Below, one piece after another: positions 46,319-59,200 of a stretch of DNA of 64,000 nucleotides. Under the pieces are notes generated by a model. It worked only from the letters and a program-made list of their open reading frames with translations. It was not told where the DNA came from and searched no databases. The position numbers were made by a program, and so were the translations under genes. The stretch is from Nemopilema nomurai (taxonomy: Eukaryota; Cnidaria; Scyphozoa; Rhizostomeae; Rhizostomatidae), in assembly GCA_003864495.1 (NCBI GenBank), contig ML133458.1, positions 186,001 to 250,000 on the forward strand, read 5' to 3'. The stretch's first letter is position 1. Every line of letters starts with the position of its first letter.

Positions 46319-49300
46319 TCAAAATTTGCTGGGTGCAATTACTTCATTTCTAATGCAACCAATTTCATCGATTTCACATTCGACAACATCTCCTACCTGC
46401 GGAAAAATAACAGAATTTTGTTTTAGTAACCAACAGGGCTGGTGCTTCGTTGAAGCACAAATACTGGGGCGAATTGACGTGAAAATCTAGATATTTATGA
46501 AAATTGAAGATTAAATTTCAACGACTAGCAGTGCAATTAGAAGAAAGATGTTAAACGCAGCAGTTCTTTGAAAGTTTGTTTGAGTGTAACTGAAAAAAAT
46601 TAGAATCCTTTTATTAATCAACAGGACGCAGCAAACAATAACCTAGCTGATATGTAGTCATTTAGCGGAGAAAGAACCTTTTGCTATGTTTCCTGTTTCT
46701 TGAAAATGTGAGTTCTTGCAATAAGATAACTTGAAGCGGATTGTATAAACAAAGGAACGGAAGCTTAAACGTAACTTATGCTTGTACCTCAATTTAGTTT
46801 TAATGAGGTCTGCTGGAAACGACTGTTTGCGCAAGCTATGTTAAAAACTGAGCATAAATGCTTTCAATGCAAGTATTTTTATGTCGTTGTGCCAACGTCA
46901 ATAGAAATGATTTCCCTCGTGAGTTTTTCAACAGGCAAAATCAATTAAACTCCTTCGAAATATCATATATTTTCAGCATGAAGCCAAAACTTTCAAGACG
47001 CTCAGTCACAAGGCAGCTGATTTCATGATGCGTTTTCCTGCCTGTTGATGCATCGTGCATTAAATTTCGGTGTGAAATACTAAGGCTATAACCTAACGCA
47101 GGAACGAAAAAATGTTATTCCTAGAATCAGACGCTGTCATTTCGAGCTAACACAGATATTTCTTACACTAAATAACAAGATGGAAAACTGCCATAGATTA
47201 GACTTTCATCTCTCACAGAAATAGCAATATTTATCTGGCCATAAACATCAATCAAGGCACATCTTTAATCACTAAAATTTAGAAATAACTTTACCTTCAA
47301 ATAAACAGGAGGTTTCCTAAAGCAGCCAACCCCAGGTGGTGTACCTGTTACTATGATATCCCCAGGAGCCAGTGAAAAGTATCTAAAAATAGGATTTTTC
47401 TTTTAGCAATTTTCCTTCTTTGTGCAAATACTATGCTTTTTGGGAATATATAACAGATCATATTCCCAGCTGACCATGAGTTGAAAGGTGTGCAAACAGG
47501 CATTTCAGGTGGTATCAACTGCATATCAAAAGGTGTTATGAAAATTTGATAATTGATCATCATAATCTAAAAGGCAGTATTTTCAGAATTCTTCGCTTTC
47601 ATCCTAGCAATCCAACTAGTTTGGACTTTGTGGTGGGTGTTTATTTAGGGTAAACTGCATTTATAATAAGTCGGTGTAAATGTACCATTTCATTTGAAAC
47701 CATTTCATTTGAAACCATTTCCGCTTAAATAAGGCTAAAGAAATAAAGCTTGTGAAAATATTGAAAAATTACAATTACTTACCTGGAGATGTATGATATT
47801 ATTTGTTGAGTCTTAAATATCAAGTTCTTGGTTGTAGAATTCTGCATTAGTTGACCATTTACACGGCACCGAATGCCAAGATTGTGTGGATCTGTGTGAA
47901 AAAGGGACAACAATTTATATATAGTAGCTAATTGCATAATGGTAGGTGGGAGATTTTTTTTGCCCAAGGATCATTACCTTTGTTTGTTTTAGCTTGTTAC
48001 AAGAGACTTTTATTATTAAGATTGCAAGCCTTGAATTAGAATGATGCGAGGACCAAAAACGTTCCTGAATCATAAACAATTACAAATGGAAACCTGAATA
48101 CTCCTGAGTGATTAACTTACCAGATATTTCGTCTGGAGTAACTAAAGCAGGCCCTATTGGACAAAAAGTGTCAAAGGTTTTCCCAAGAAGCCATTGACCG
48201 CCATTAGAATGCAACTGCTTATCTCTAGCACTGACATCATGGGCAACACAGTATCCAGCAACATGATTCATTGCATCAGACTCCTGTGGTAAGAGTTATC
48301 AGGTTAATTCTAAATTGAAAGTAGAAGAGCTATGACAATCTTCCATGTTTTGTTAATTATTTATTATTCATCTATATATTTTATTTATTCCTGCATCATG
48401 AAATGAAGGCCTAGATACTGCCCTAAAGTAAAAATAGCACACAGTAAGGCAATACAAAATGCAATCGGTGATGGGTGCCCAGCCTTAAAATTATAATTTC
48501 TGGTATTTAAACAGTTCTATTGCATAAAATGTAAAAGAAAATAACTTAGCAACAAAACATGATGCACAGAAAATGCCAGCAAAAACAAACAAAAATTAAA
48601 TAACCATGTACCTTTATGTGACTCCCTTGTTTTCCAATTATGATTGCCAACTCAACTTCCCAGTCAACTGCCTAAGATTGAAAGATATACCCAAAATGTT
48701 CCTTAAATGGAAAACAACTGAAACCTTTTTTAGTATTTCAAGATGGTAAAAAGCAAAATCAGATTAAAATTGATTGTAACAACACCATTTTCAAAGATCA
48801 AACCTTTTATCAGTAGCCAATTCATCTACCACAGAAATTTTATCCTCTACCACTAGAGACACAACAAGTTTACCAAAGATTGGTTTTTCACTTAATCAAG
48901 AGAGTATTTCTGCACTTAATGAAAATGAATATTGGAATTTAAAAGACTAAAGGTTATCAAGCTGTTTGCAAAGCTTCTTCCAACAAATATCCAGTCAAAT
49001 ATAAAAGCATTTTGTCATTTTCAAAGAAAATGCTCAAAAATAACTAGTCCTCACAAGTCTTTCCACAATATTCATGAGACACAAGACAATTTGTTACAAT
49101 ATACATACATTTGATTCTGTTGGATAAATTATTGGCCCAAAGGGATCTTGAATGGCATTTGGAAACTTTCCAAAAACAATTGGTTCCTTTGGAATTGGTG
49201 CATTCTGTTCTTCACAGTGATCAACATAATTCATTCCTATCCCAACAACCTTTGATGGGTTAACAGGTGCCTTTAACTCTATTTTTGACCTTTCAATCAA

Positions 49301-50506
49301 ATTGCTTTTTGCATCCAGAGCCCTAATAAGGAACAACATGGAAGTGAATAGAATGGTAAGGTTTAGAAATAGCAAGAAGAAAAAGAGACTTCTTTCAAAT
49401 TGAAATTATCCCTTTCAGTTGGTAAAATTCATTTAAATGGAATGACTCCTGTTTTTGAAGCTTTTGGAAAACCAACCCATTAGAAGGCTAAGACAAGCAC
49501 ACTGTGAACATGTATTGCTAATAAAACTTTTTATCCCCTACTTCATTCACTATTTAGCCCTCCATTGTTTCCTAAAGAAATGGCCCTGCTATGCTACTGA
49601 CCTAAAAAAAAATCTCCACTGACAGGATAAACTTTTAATGCCTCTCTATTGTCTTCTCAAAAACTGACATATGATTAAAGAAAAAATGATGTCAAAGTGA
49701 GGATGTACCCTCCATAAAAAAATTGACTTAGACAGAGAGCCTTCAAGTCTTGAAACAGCGTAAAATTGTTTGTAGCATCTGATGCCTGAAACATTCAGTT
49801 ATGTAAGTACAAAAGATAAGAAACTATGCCTTGACTTTAACACCCAGGACTAAGATTAACTCTGGAAGTAGCATTAGGCCTGAAAATTCTATTGATTATG
49901 ATGCACAAAACAATTTTTTTTTTAAAATTGTCGTTGCATGATGCTTGAGTGACCCCTTTTGACCTAACATTTCCCTGCTTTTGTTTCATAATCTTCGTTG
50001 CATATACTTTTTTTATACATAATAATCGTGACAATAACTGTCATAAAAAGATTTGAGTGACTGCAGGAGACTGGAGGGAGAAATCCAAGAAAAAAGTTCG
50101 CCACGTGTCGATGCATATGGTGAATTCGTTTAGCAGTAAAACAAATTAAATTTAACAAGACCGATAACATGTACATACAATAAGAGCACTGTTCTACAGA
50201 ATCACTGACAAATATGACGTTTTAGTCAGCAACAAATCAAATTGAGAAATAATGATACCGTTTAGCAATTTCGAGCGTTCTTGACCCCTGTTCCAGGAAC
50301 TCCCGCATGTTGTTGGGGACAGACTTGTCCAGCTTACACAGGTCAATGATCGCTCCATCTTTCTCTACCTCAACACCAACACTCTTCTCTCCATCTGCGA
50401 CAAACTGTACCAGTCTCATGTTTCTCTTTAAAAGAAAATTGAATCCTACTCGTCTTGAAGTTGTAACAGCACCTCTGTACATGAACATTGGACCAAGAGA
50501 AAACAA
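46319..50506 (-). CDS. FAHD2: fumarylacetoacetate hydrolase domain-containing protein 2-like, 319 aa, 7 exons
   Basis: Exons: 50259-50506, 49109-49322, 48612-48671, 48121-48283, 47783-47891, 47295-47382, 46319-46396; they sum to 320 codons with GT-AG junctions. The FAH fold begins near residue 105 with [13 protein letters not shown] and [13 protein letters not shown]. Metal ligands of the family are the acidic residues in [14 protein letters not shown] and the Asp in [41 protein letters not shown] and [13 protein letters not shown] follow in the expected order. Human FAHD2A/B is 314 aa. The N-terminus ([20 protein letters not shown]) is basic and hydroxylated, so a mitochondrial presequence is likely but not proven. 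Several Met codons (1, 7, 9) are possible starts. The exact substrate of FAHD2 is not well settled; the family hydrolyses or decarboxylates acylpyruvate-like carbon-carbon bonds. Confidence 0.95.
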
Positions 50507-51685
50507 CCCACTACCGCCTCGTTTTCAATTCAAAATCCAACTCAAAGCTAATGACTGTCAAGTTCAAAAGGGGGAAATCGCAGTGAAATTAATAATTATT
50601 TAATCTTCCAGCCTTTAAAATATCTGTTGTCACAAAGTTCTCATCTTTTCTGGACACTTGTATGCACAAATAGTTTCATGATTTGAAAAAAATTTCCAGA
50701 GACTGTGACGTTGTTCCTAGAATAAAAACAGCTTGGGGTTTTCCGTGGAGAAACGTGCTCCCCTTAGTCGATAATTATTAATTAAAACTTATTGACAAAA
50801 TATTATCAATTGACGATTTTCGAAAATAGCAAAGTTCGACGCTCTTTCAGCTACTCATTTCGAAATTCAAAACTGCTCAATAGATGACTAGAACTGCTCA
50901 TTAATGTCAATTGACAGTAATAAACTGTTTATCTGATTTTGCGAAAATATTATGAAACCCTACATTAGTATTTGCGCATGCAATGTTTTGAAATCCTCGC
51001 AATTGAGCCATATTTTCGAATTATTGCAAACAGATGTCGACAACGAAGGCACCGAGGGCCTTTCCAACTCTTCCACAAGTGCTTCTTCGTAGTCCCCAAA
51101 GGTACCCTTATTCTGGATACAGTTGAATGAAAATTGTCCAATAGAGTGGCAAAAATGTGCAAAAAAAGCTAGCAAAAAGGCCTCTCTCATGGTATAGGCA
51201 TTTCAATTTTCTAATGGTCCATTGGTATTGATGATTTATTAGTATCCTATTACAATTTCACAACCACCCATGGCTTTCTGCAGAAGCATTCTCTCAAACG
51301 ATGAAATTTGAGAAACCTAGAGAAAGTGTCCTTTAAAAGTTCCCTTGCAATTTAAAGGCGCCTCACTTTTTAATGTTTATGCCAAGTTGCATTAGTAATC
51401 CTTGCACCTCAAGAATGAACTTTTTCAAGAGCCGCATCACGTGATCTTTTCCCGCCAATTGTAGAGAGACTTGCTGACGCTATTTCAGATTATGATTGTT
51501 CCAGCAATTGTCATTTTGATAGCATAAACATCTTGCTTTATTGAAAACATTTGAGAACCTTGAAGAATATGTTTTTGTTTAGTCAGTGTTTCTTCATCTA
51601 CTGATTGCTTTATTGTGGCTAAAAGGTAGAGCGGAAAATTTCAATCAGGGAAGCAGCTAAAGAGTGGTACCTTTGCAAAGAGAAA
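50507..51685. other. divergent intergenic region between FAHD2-like and CATSPERB-like genes
   Basis: This 1.2-kb stretch holds the 5' flanks of both genes, transcribed away from each other. A 76-codon minus-strand frame (50960-51190) begins with a hydrophobic run (MREAFLLAFFAHFCH) and has five cysteines, but I see no splice partner or family. No promoter motif stands out. Confidence 0.5.
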
Positions 51686-54600
51686 ATGAATCCTTGCGTG
51701 TACACATTTCCTACAACGATAATTTTCTTTATGCTCTACAACTTCAGAGATTCGAGTCAGACAGGACTTGCTCAGTCAACAATCAACATTTCTTGTTCGA
51801 TTTTACATGGGGACCAAAAGAAATCGTTTGAATGGAGTCGCAACCAAACACACTCCATTGATATTATCCTGTATGAGGCGACTTGGAAGGCGTTCATCAA
51901 ATGTCTTTGGGAAACAGATGAGTCACATGAAATCAAGTACGAGTTAAAAGTTGCAAAAGGAACTGCCAATAACAGCCTTGAAAGAGAAGTCATTTTCTCA
52001 GCAATTTCAAATAAATCTGATTCGTTCATAATTTCCTTCGATGCACAGTTCCAGAAGATGAAGGAAGGCACAAACTTGCCATTCACAATGGATATCCTTG
52101 AATCAAATAAAACCTGGCTGTTTTTCCAAGGAAACCTCTCAAGACTCCCTAAGCTTCCAAGCTTCTCGCAAGCCACGCTCAACCAAAGTTTTCTTGAGTC
52201 ATCTTACAACATGACTCTGTGGCAATTCCAACATACACGTGCAGCCCCAACATTGTTTTTATTGTGCCAGCAAATCTATCAGACTTCAAGAAGGGTATGT
52301 TAAATATACAACATGTGATTTTTGTCCCAAAGTTTATCAAACATTTCTCTGCTGGTAATGTTTATGCGCTAAAGCTTGGAATAAATAGGACTTCTTAAGA
52401 AAGCTAAAATTACAAGAAAGGTGCTTCAAAGCACTCTTACAGGCATGAAATACATTCTTTCTAGCCTGGGACACATGACTAAATTTCATGAAGAATTTCA
52501 ATTCTTGCCTTTGATTTCTTGCTTCTATAAATTTAAGGTGAAAATATTTCTGTCAATGAGATGTTTGTATTTGTCGCTTCCGCAATAAATTTCAAAACTT
52601 TCACTGCTTAAAATTACAGCAAAAGACGTTATGTTATAATTTTTGGTTTTTCCAAAGGATTTCCACTGGGTTTTGCGTTTGCTGGAAATCAGCTCACAGT
52701 TCTAAAATGGGAAAACATTACTTTGGAAGACATTCCTGGAGTACTTGCTGCACGATGAAAGTGGCAACGCAGAATAACATACTCTTGCTTCACAATGACA
52801 CTCGAATGATTATCATTCCGAATGTTACTGATAAAAGTGTAGCTCAAAGCGTGAGAGAAGTATTCAAGGTGTGACTTTCAGATATTAATGCAGAAAGCGC
52901 ATTTTAACATCATGTGTTAGTGGCCTTTATTTTAACACATTTAAGGATTTACTGAGGTACTAGCTGATAAGAGGCCTTTGTATCGCAAAACTATTTATTG
53001 ACTTTCTGCTCAAGTTTTGAAGTTCAAGGTACATAATTTCCCGTCTTTTATCTGTTGATAGGTCATAAAAGGTTAGTTGATTTTCATTAAAAATCGCATT
53101 GAAGAAGATGAAAATATCATATGAGCTGAAAAAAATTAAGATGGCAAGCAATATTTGATTCTTAGCTTAGCTTTGATTTTGATCATTTTCTGTCTTTTAT
53201 CTGTTGATAGGCCATAAATGTTAGTTGATTTTCATTAAAAATCGCTTTGATGGAGATAAATTTATCAAATGAGCTGATAAACATTAAAATGGAAGCAATG
53301 TTTGATTTTTAACCAAATAGCAACATAGACAAATGACACTGCACCTTATTGCTTTTAGGAAGACACCCTGTCGACGTTAGAAATATCAAGGATCCTATCG
53401 ATATCACTACCGCAAAGGTGCAGCATGAACGAGCATCTGCGATGGTTCGACATCCTTGCTCTGGTTCAGCTCAGCGACAAATCCAGGAGAGTTCTGATGG
53501 GGTCCAGCCAGCACCAGAGATGGCAGATCAACAGCTTGCCCCACTGGCTCTCGCTGGCTACATACATTGCTGCACAAATAGACTTCGACAGGCGCTCCTT
53601 CTTTCTTGTTGCAAATATTGAGAATGTAGGTTAAGTAGAATGCAGTACTCTCTTGCAATAGGCCAACGAAAATGGAACGAGATTGACAGTATATTCTGGT
53701 TGCCAATTTGGTCATCATACACTTAAGTGAACCAAGAGCCACCTGTGTATTTCACTAAACCACAGGCATACACCTTGGTTATGACAAAGAACATTTTTTG
53801 TGTAAATCTATGAAAAACTTTCATTGGCGTTCATGTAACTGCGACCAAAGAATTGTTGGGCCACTTTCCAAAGAGCTAAAGTTGTAGAACAATGGTTGTT
53901 TTGTCATTTTTCTATTATTCTTCGAGTGTTTGCAGGAAACTGTTTTGTAGGCCGTGACATATCTAAAGACATGCTTTTTAGATGTTTATGAATTAGGCTT
54001 TAATCTCCGACTTTTTCTGTAATCTCTAGCCAGAAAGGACGATGATTATGGTTTATGATCTTGCTAAAGCGGACAAACAGGAGCTTACTCTGACCTCAAC
54101 TCCGTTTATTTTGGACCACGCCTTGCGAAACCCAAAGCTAAAATTGATGCCAAAGATTCCAGCAATACTGCTCCATGACCATCTGGAGGTATGTTTAAAA
54201 AAATAATAAACCATTTACTTTGTATTAAACTACGACATCGCATGGTCTTGCTTCTCCGCTAATGCTAGAAGCAAGCGCATTGCAAAAGTAACAACAGTTT
54301 TAAATGTTGTTCCAAACAAATCGGCAGTCAAATGCAAATCTATTTCCACAGCCTTCACAGTCCACTTTTCAAACTATTGCATATGGAGACGGAAAGACAT
54401 TCTGATTACACTAAAAGTGGTGTACTTTCCACACTACCTCATATGGAGACTGAAAGACATTCTGATTACACTAAAAGTGGTGTACTTTCCACACTACTTC
54501 ATATGGAGACGGAAAGACATTCTGATTTAATTTTTTCTCATTTGTAGTTTGGACTCTATTCGCTTAAAATGATCAGACTTCTTCCTTTTGTCTTTAAGAG

Positions 54601-57600
54601 CTTTTTAAGCTTCATCACAGTAAAGAATTCACTTTTGTATAAAAAGATAACGAAGTGCATAAATTAACCCTTGAAGGCAATTATTTTCAGAGTGCTGCAG
54701 TATATGAATTGTAATTTGAATTTATGACAATTTTCATCACAACCTTCTTCTTGTGATTCATTTCGTTGTTAGAAAATTTGACAACAGTTATTTGTAAAAG
54801 CAGAATTTTACAGACGTTTTCATACTCCAGAGAGCCGCTTACACGTTTTCAAGCATTTTTGTCAGCTTTTAATCTTTGGACCGGATGTAGAATTTTTGAA
54901 TATGCGTTCCTGAAAAATTCTCCTTACTACCCTCTTCCATTGAGACTATCTTTGGGCTGAAACATAAAAGTGACTTACCACAATCTGCTCGATTCATTGT
55001 GGACTATCTTTACTAAAAAAGCATTAGGACTATTGCAAATAATAAAAGAATACGAAAAGTTTCATAATCAATTAATGCATTGATATTAGAAAGTGATAAC
55101 TTGGTCACTCTGTATTATTTGTAGGTATGGTTGTCGACTGATGCGGGCCATAATTTCAGGGAAATCTTTGCTGCTCAAAGCAACGAACAAATTCTGCACG
55201 TCCACACAGTCAACGCATCTCAGAAAGATCTGCTTATTGTGACCACAAAGCAAGTTCTCCAATACAGCTCTTTCGGACTACGAAAGCAATCACTTTATTC
55301 AGACCTTGATTGCCTAGCTACGAGTGAATCCCTTTTTGTTGCCAGTGACGGAGGCAAGTATACACTTTTCTGCAGTGATTCTATTCTTGATAGCTCAGAG
55401 AAGGCGAAAAAGGTAGTGTTTACTCCTGACACGAGGCCTCTAATATCATCCATGTCAAGCATAATTATGAATGACTTCGAGATGGAAGTCAGCATGCCGG
55501 TGGTATACAACAGTGTACAGGACATGATGTTGAATATGAAGCTTTTCTGCGAAATTTCAAAGTTTCCAGATATCCACCTCTGCGACGCAATAGCAAAGCG
55601 GTTCGACTCCCGTGCACTTCAGGTCTCACCAGTAATACAAAGGTTCCCAAATTGTACATTTGGTCTCAAGAACCTGAGCAACATGACATATTTCCTGACC
55701 GCAGCCTCTCGTCAAGAAGGGCAGCCATGTAATCTTTGGTCTGCAAACATGATTGGTGTTTCTGTAATATTAATGAAAACCCGAGCGACGTGCTGGGTCA
55801 AGTGGCTACTGAATGACACTGTTGCTGTTGTCAGCTGCCAAGATTCCGACCCGAGGGAATTGGAAGGGCCCCTAGGATTCTCTGATATAGCAGTTGTTGA
55901 CGTAACTGGTGATGAAAAATGCGAGAACACATCTTCACAAGTTTATCCAACGAGTTCATCTGAAGTTTATGAAATCAACTCAACATCCTATTTGGTCTCC
56001 GACCATGCTGTTAAAATTGACGCGCTTTATGTTCGTTTGAATGATGTGATTGGGAAGTTATCGTTTCAAGATAACAGGACATTCTTCACCACCCTAGGAA
56101 ATATGACATTAGAGGAGGCTTCTTTTAAGTATATATGTTTCATTACTAAGAAGATTGAAAACGATGGAAACAAGCCGTTGTTGCAGCAGGCCTTGAAGCC
56201 TTGTCATCTGAGCGTAGCGTACCCAGGCCTTGAAGAGGATGACACGTTTCTAGACGCGAATGACGAAGCCGAGTTCAATCTAACTCTGTCGAAAATAGCC
56301 ACTGATCAGCCTTACCTCGAGAGAATCCCACCATTTGCAATAAAACCAATCGAGCCTACCCATGTGAAGGTGCAGATAAAATCTCGCATGAAGACCACCC
56401 CAATGAGTGTTATGATTCTTATTAAACAGAAGCCATTCAGTGCTGGCACGTCGCTGCTCAGCATCCATGCCACTACGCAGCCGGCTTACTGTAAAGGATC
56501 TCACAAACTAATCACGATTCACGGTGCCTGCCCTCCTGGCAAGCACCTTGACTTTGAGTATCCGATAGTTTACAGCAGAGACACCTGGTTGTATGGAGAT
56601 CCGCGGGACCACGAAGGCTTCACCCGCCTTGCTACATTGCCGTACAATTACCAACCACCCTCTAGACTTGGCAAGGCAATTCCATTGACGCCTAATATCT
56701 ACAATGCAGACCCAAGTAAACCAATGCACAGGGCTAGCTACAAAGTCAGCAGGGATGTTGCCAGGTACAAACAGTGCTATGGAAAACGTTCAAGGTTCGT
56801 GTGTCTTCCTTTTACATGCTCTATTTCCAATAACGTAAGGGGGCAGTATACCCGACATGAATTCCACCTGAATGTAAAGAGTTCATTACGAATATTAACT
56901 ATTTTACTCTTTGATGAAAGCAAGACTTTGCAGAATTTGTGTGAAACGCGTTTCTATTTACTACGACAAGCGTACTACAACATGAAAATGTTATTGACAG
57001 TTCTGGGGGTCTCAAAGCTACTTTTTACATTTGCATCAATAGCCAAGCTGTCCCAAAGTGTTACAAAGAATCCTGACTGATAGTGGCTTTATTTGAAAAA
57101 TTCTTTATTAATATCACCGTTTACTTGAAGTTTAATTGTGAAATAAAAATATGTTTGGCTTTTGTCCTTTGCATCTTCTCGATCTGTCTTTTACAGAGCC
57201 GATTGTGGTTGCACCCTTGGCACAACTATTTCATCAAAGCCAGAAAAAACTGACTGCATTCAAAGAGTGTTCAAGATATACTTCATGGAAAAGTTTAGGC
57301 CTAAGCTATTCATTGTTGACAAAGACGGAACGAGGACTAACTTGGAGTTCCCATATTGCATCTCAGAACTAAATGATCGCAAAGATTACTCAATCGAAGA
57401 CAAAGTCAGCCCTGGTTGCATGTCAGCGGGTAAAAAGAGCGCCTTGAAATTTGATGGTTCTGGCTTGTTCCATTTCAAAGTAAACGTCATCAAATCAGGA
57501 TACACCTTCTGCGATTTGCAAACATACTTCATCATTTTTGTTGCCGACGCACCGATGCCTTACCCTGCGCAGGAGCTTGTACGAGCTATGACCTCGTTCT

Positions 57601-57653
57601 GTTTCGGTTCTATAATACTTTTTGTTTTTTTGATAAACTTTCATCTAAAATGA
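51686..57653 (+). CDS. CATSPERB: CatSper channel auxiliary subunit beta-like, 6 exons, two apparent frame breaks
   Basis: Single-pass subunit of the sperm flagellar Ca2+ channel CatSper. Exons: 51686-52294, 52658-52868, 53359-53625, 54030-54188, 55125-56794, 57197-57653. The N-terminus has a hydrophobic signal-like stretch (TIIFFMLYNF), followed by a large extracellular region with many NxS/T sites. Exon 5 holds WLYGDPRDHEGF, NYQPPSRLGKAIPLTPNIYN, ADPSKPMHR and YKQCYGKR; exon 6 holds GLFHFKVNVIKSGYTFCDLQ, VADAPMPYPA, one membrane helix (FGSIILFVFLINF) and a very short tail. These C-terminal motifs and the length are those of CATSPERB: with one base restored in each of exons 1 and 2 the model comes to about 1124 aa, against 1116 in human. 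CATSPERE/D are related and less likely. Exon 1 must switch frame near 52200-52225 and exon 2 near 52750-52760, each equal to one missing base. The other four exons are open and in phase. Exon 5 (1670 nt) is unusually long for the family. Confidence 0.8.
53035..53310. repeat. tandem duplication (~148-bp spacing) in a CATSPERB intron
   Basis: Segments beginning near 53041 and 53189 share gtcttttatctgttgatagg, gttagttgattttcattaaa, aatcgc and atgagctga in the same order. The copies are diverged by substitutions and small indels. The block lies between exons 52658-52868 and 53359-53625. Confidence 0.8.
54378..54530 (+). repeat. 60-bp tandem repeat, 2.5 copies, in a CATSPERB intron
   Basis: The unit atatggagacggaaagacat...ccacactacctc recurs with an exact period of 60 bp and only a few mismatches. 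60 is a multiple of 3 and the plus frame is open (HMETERHSDYTKSGVLSTL per unit). It lies in the intron between exons 54030-54188 and 55125-56794, with no acceptor placed to use it, so coding is not claimed. Confidence 0.9.
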
Positions 57654-59200
57654 ACTTGATGAACCTTCTGGTACATTTTCGTCTTGCCTTTACCATGCAT
57701 TCTACAATTTGTTTCTTAGATTTAGCATTAAGTCTATTTAAAAAGCCTTCAAGAGGTTTGTGCCTGCATACTATTGATGCTGACAAATCATTGATTGGTA
57801 CTGTGCCGTCTTGGACTGTATCAAATTTCAAAGATCTTAATGACGATCCCAGTTGCTTGTCAAGTTTTTGTCATTATCAAATTTAGGGCATGAAACTGCA
57901 GTAACAACTATTTACTATTAAACATAGTCTAACTGCCTGCTCTTTTTGTTTTTCTTTGTATTGAAGTTTTTCAAAAAGCTTTCAGTGATGACTACAAAAT
58001 GGCACACACTTTAACGTAGACTACCACATGTGCACATAAATGAGTTGGAGGTAACAGCCCTCAAGGAGTTTCAGACATAACTCCCTTATTTCCCAGTTCT
58101 CGGACATCAACGTTTTGACCAGCATCAGACTTGCTTGAAGCTCTTTAGAGTCATACTTTTGCTAGTTTTCTCTGTGCAGACCGAGATTCAGAGAAAAGAA
58201 TTGGTAATAGGCTTAAAATTGCGTGATAATGTAACGGCAAAGGTACTTAAAAATCATGGTTTTTAATCACAGATTACTTCATTTATCAATGTAAAGAGAG
58301 GAGATGAATGTGAGATTACCTTTGCAATTCAATGTAGTGCCACAATTCATCTGAAATGCTACAACTAACAGCCCTACTACCCGGACCCCTCGCCACCCCC
58401 TACCCCTGTAATGACTCTCGGGCAAAGCTGCTAGTCCGTTTTTGTAAAAGGCGTCTATCGATTATAGCAAATCATCCCTTTTTTGTCATCTCTAGTCCAA
58501 CTTGTGAAATTAAGCAAATAATACAAATTACGTCATCCAATTACGCCAAGTTTTAGGCCATCCTTTTAGTGAAGGAAAAAATGCTAATAATTGTCACTTA
58601 TTCTAGGAACAGAAGTTGGTTATTATGATATTTGAATTAAAGTATTGAAACTTTATGCAATTTACACAAAATTCTTGTTTTCTGGTATTATTCTCAGCCC
58701 CAATTGATTAATTCTAAGGCATACCTGACAATGACAGAAAATGATTTACTGTATTGCCGAAAACTCGCAGAGAATTGGATAAAGGGCAAGATCTTTGAGA
58801 GATAGCTACGAGATCTACAGTCTCGTATCGTGAGATATAACAATTACCTTTGCAGCAAGGCAACCACTAAGATAAATCATTTTTTGATGCTGCCAGTAAT
58901 TCGTTATTGAGTAGGCAAACGTCGGCAGTCTAGTTCGTTTTATTGGTAGTGCATTCATGTCCAAAACTCTCGAAAGTGAACTTCTTAATGATAAATTGCT
59001 TCAAAAATTTATTTTTGTGTACCTCTTACAAGTGGCATCGATGCCTGATACATTGCTAAAGGAACTGTTAGCACTAAAGGAGAGCATACATATGCAAGTA
59101 ATTTAAGCAGTCTCTTAATCATTACGAAATTGTTGTAATGCCGTTAAATAAACAGTATTTACTCTGACGGGTTCTTCAAGGCATTCAATGCTGCCTTCAC
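57654..59200. other. intergenic: 3' flanks of the CATSPERB-like gene and the secreted-protein gene
   Basis: I see no gene. A reverse-strand AATAAA (plus tttatt near 59008) could end the secreted-protein transcript about 190 nt past its stop. Short open frames here have no recognisable content. Confidence 0.5.

Noticed and set aside
52215..52252. A ~26-nt intron (GTGGCAAT...GTGCAG) that would rejoin the two frames of CATSPERB exon 1
   Set aside because: It restores the frame on paper, but such an intron is far below metazoan size and would delete VAIPTYTCS, which looks like genuine extracellular sequence; a missing base is simpler.
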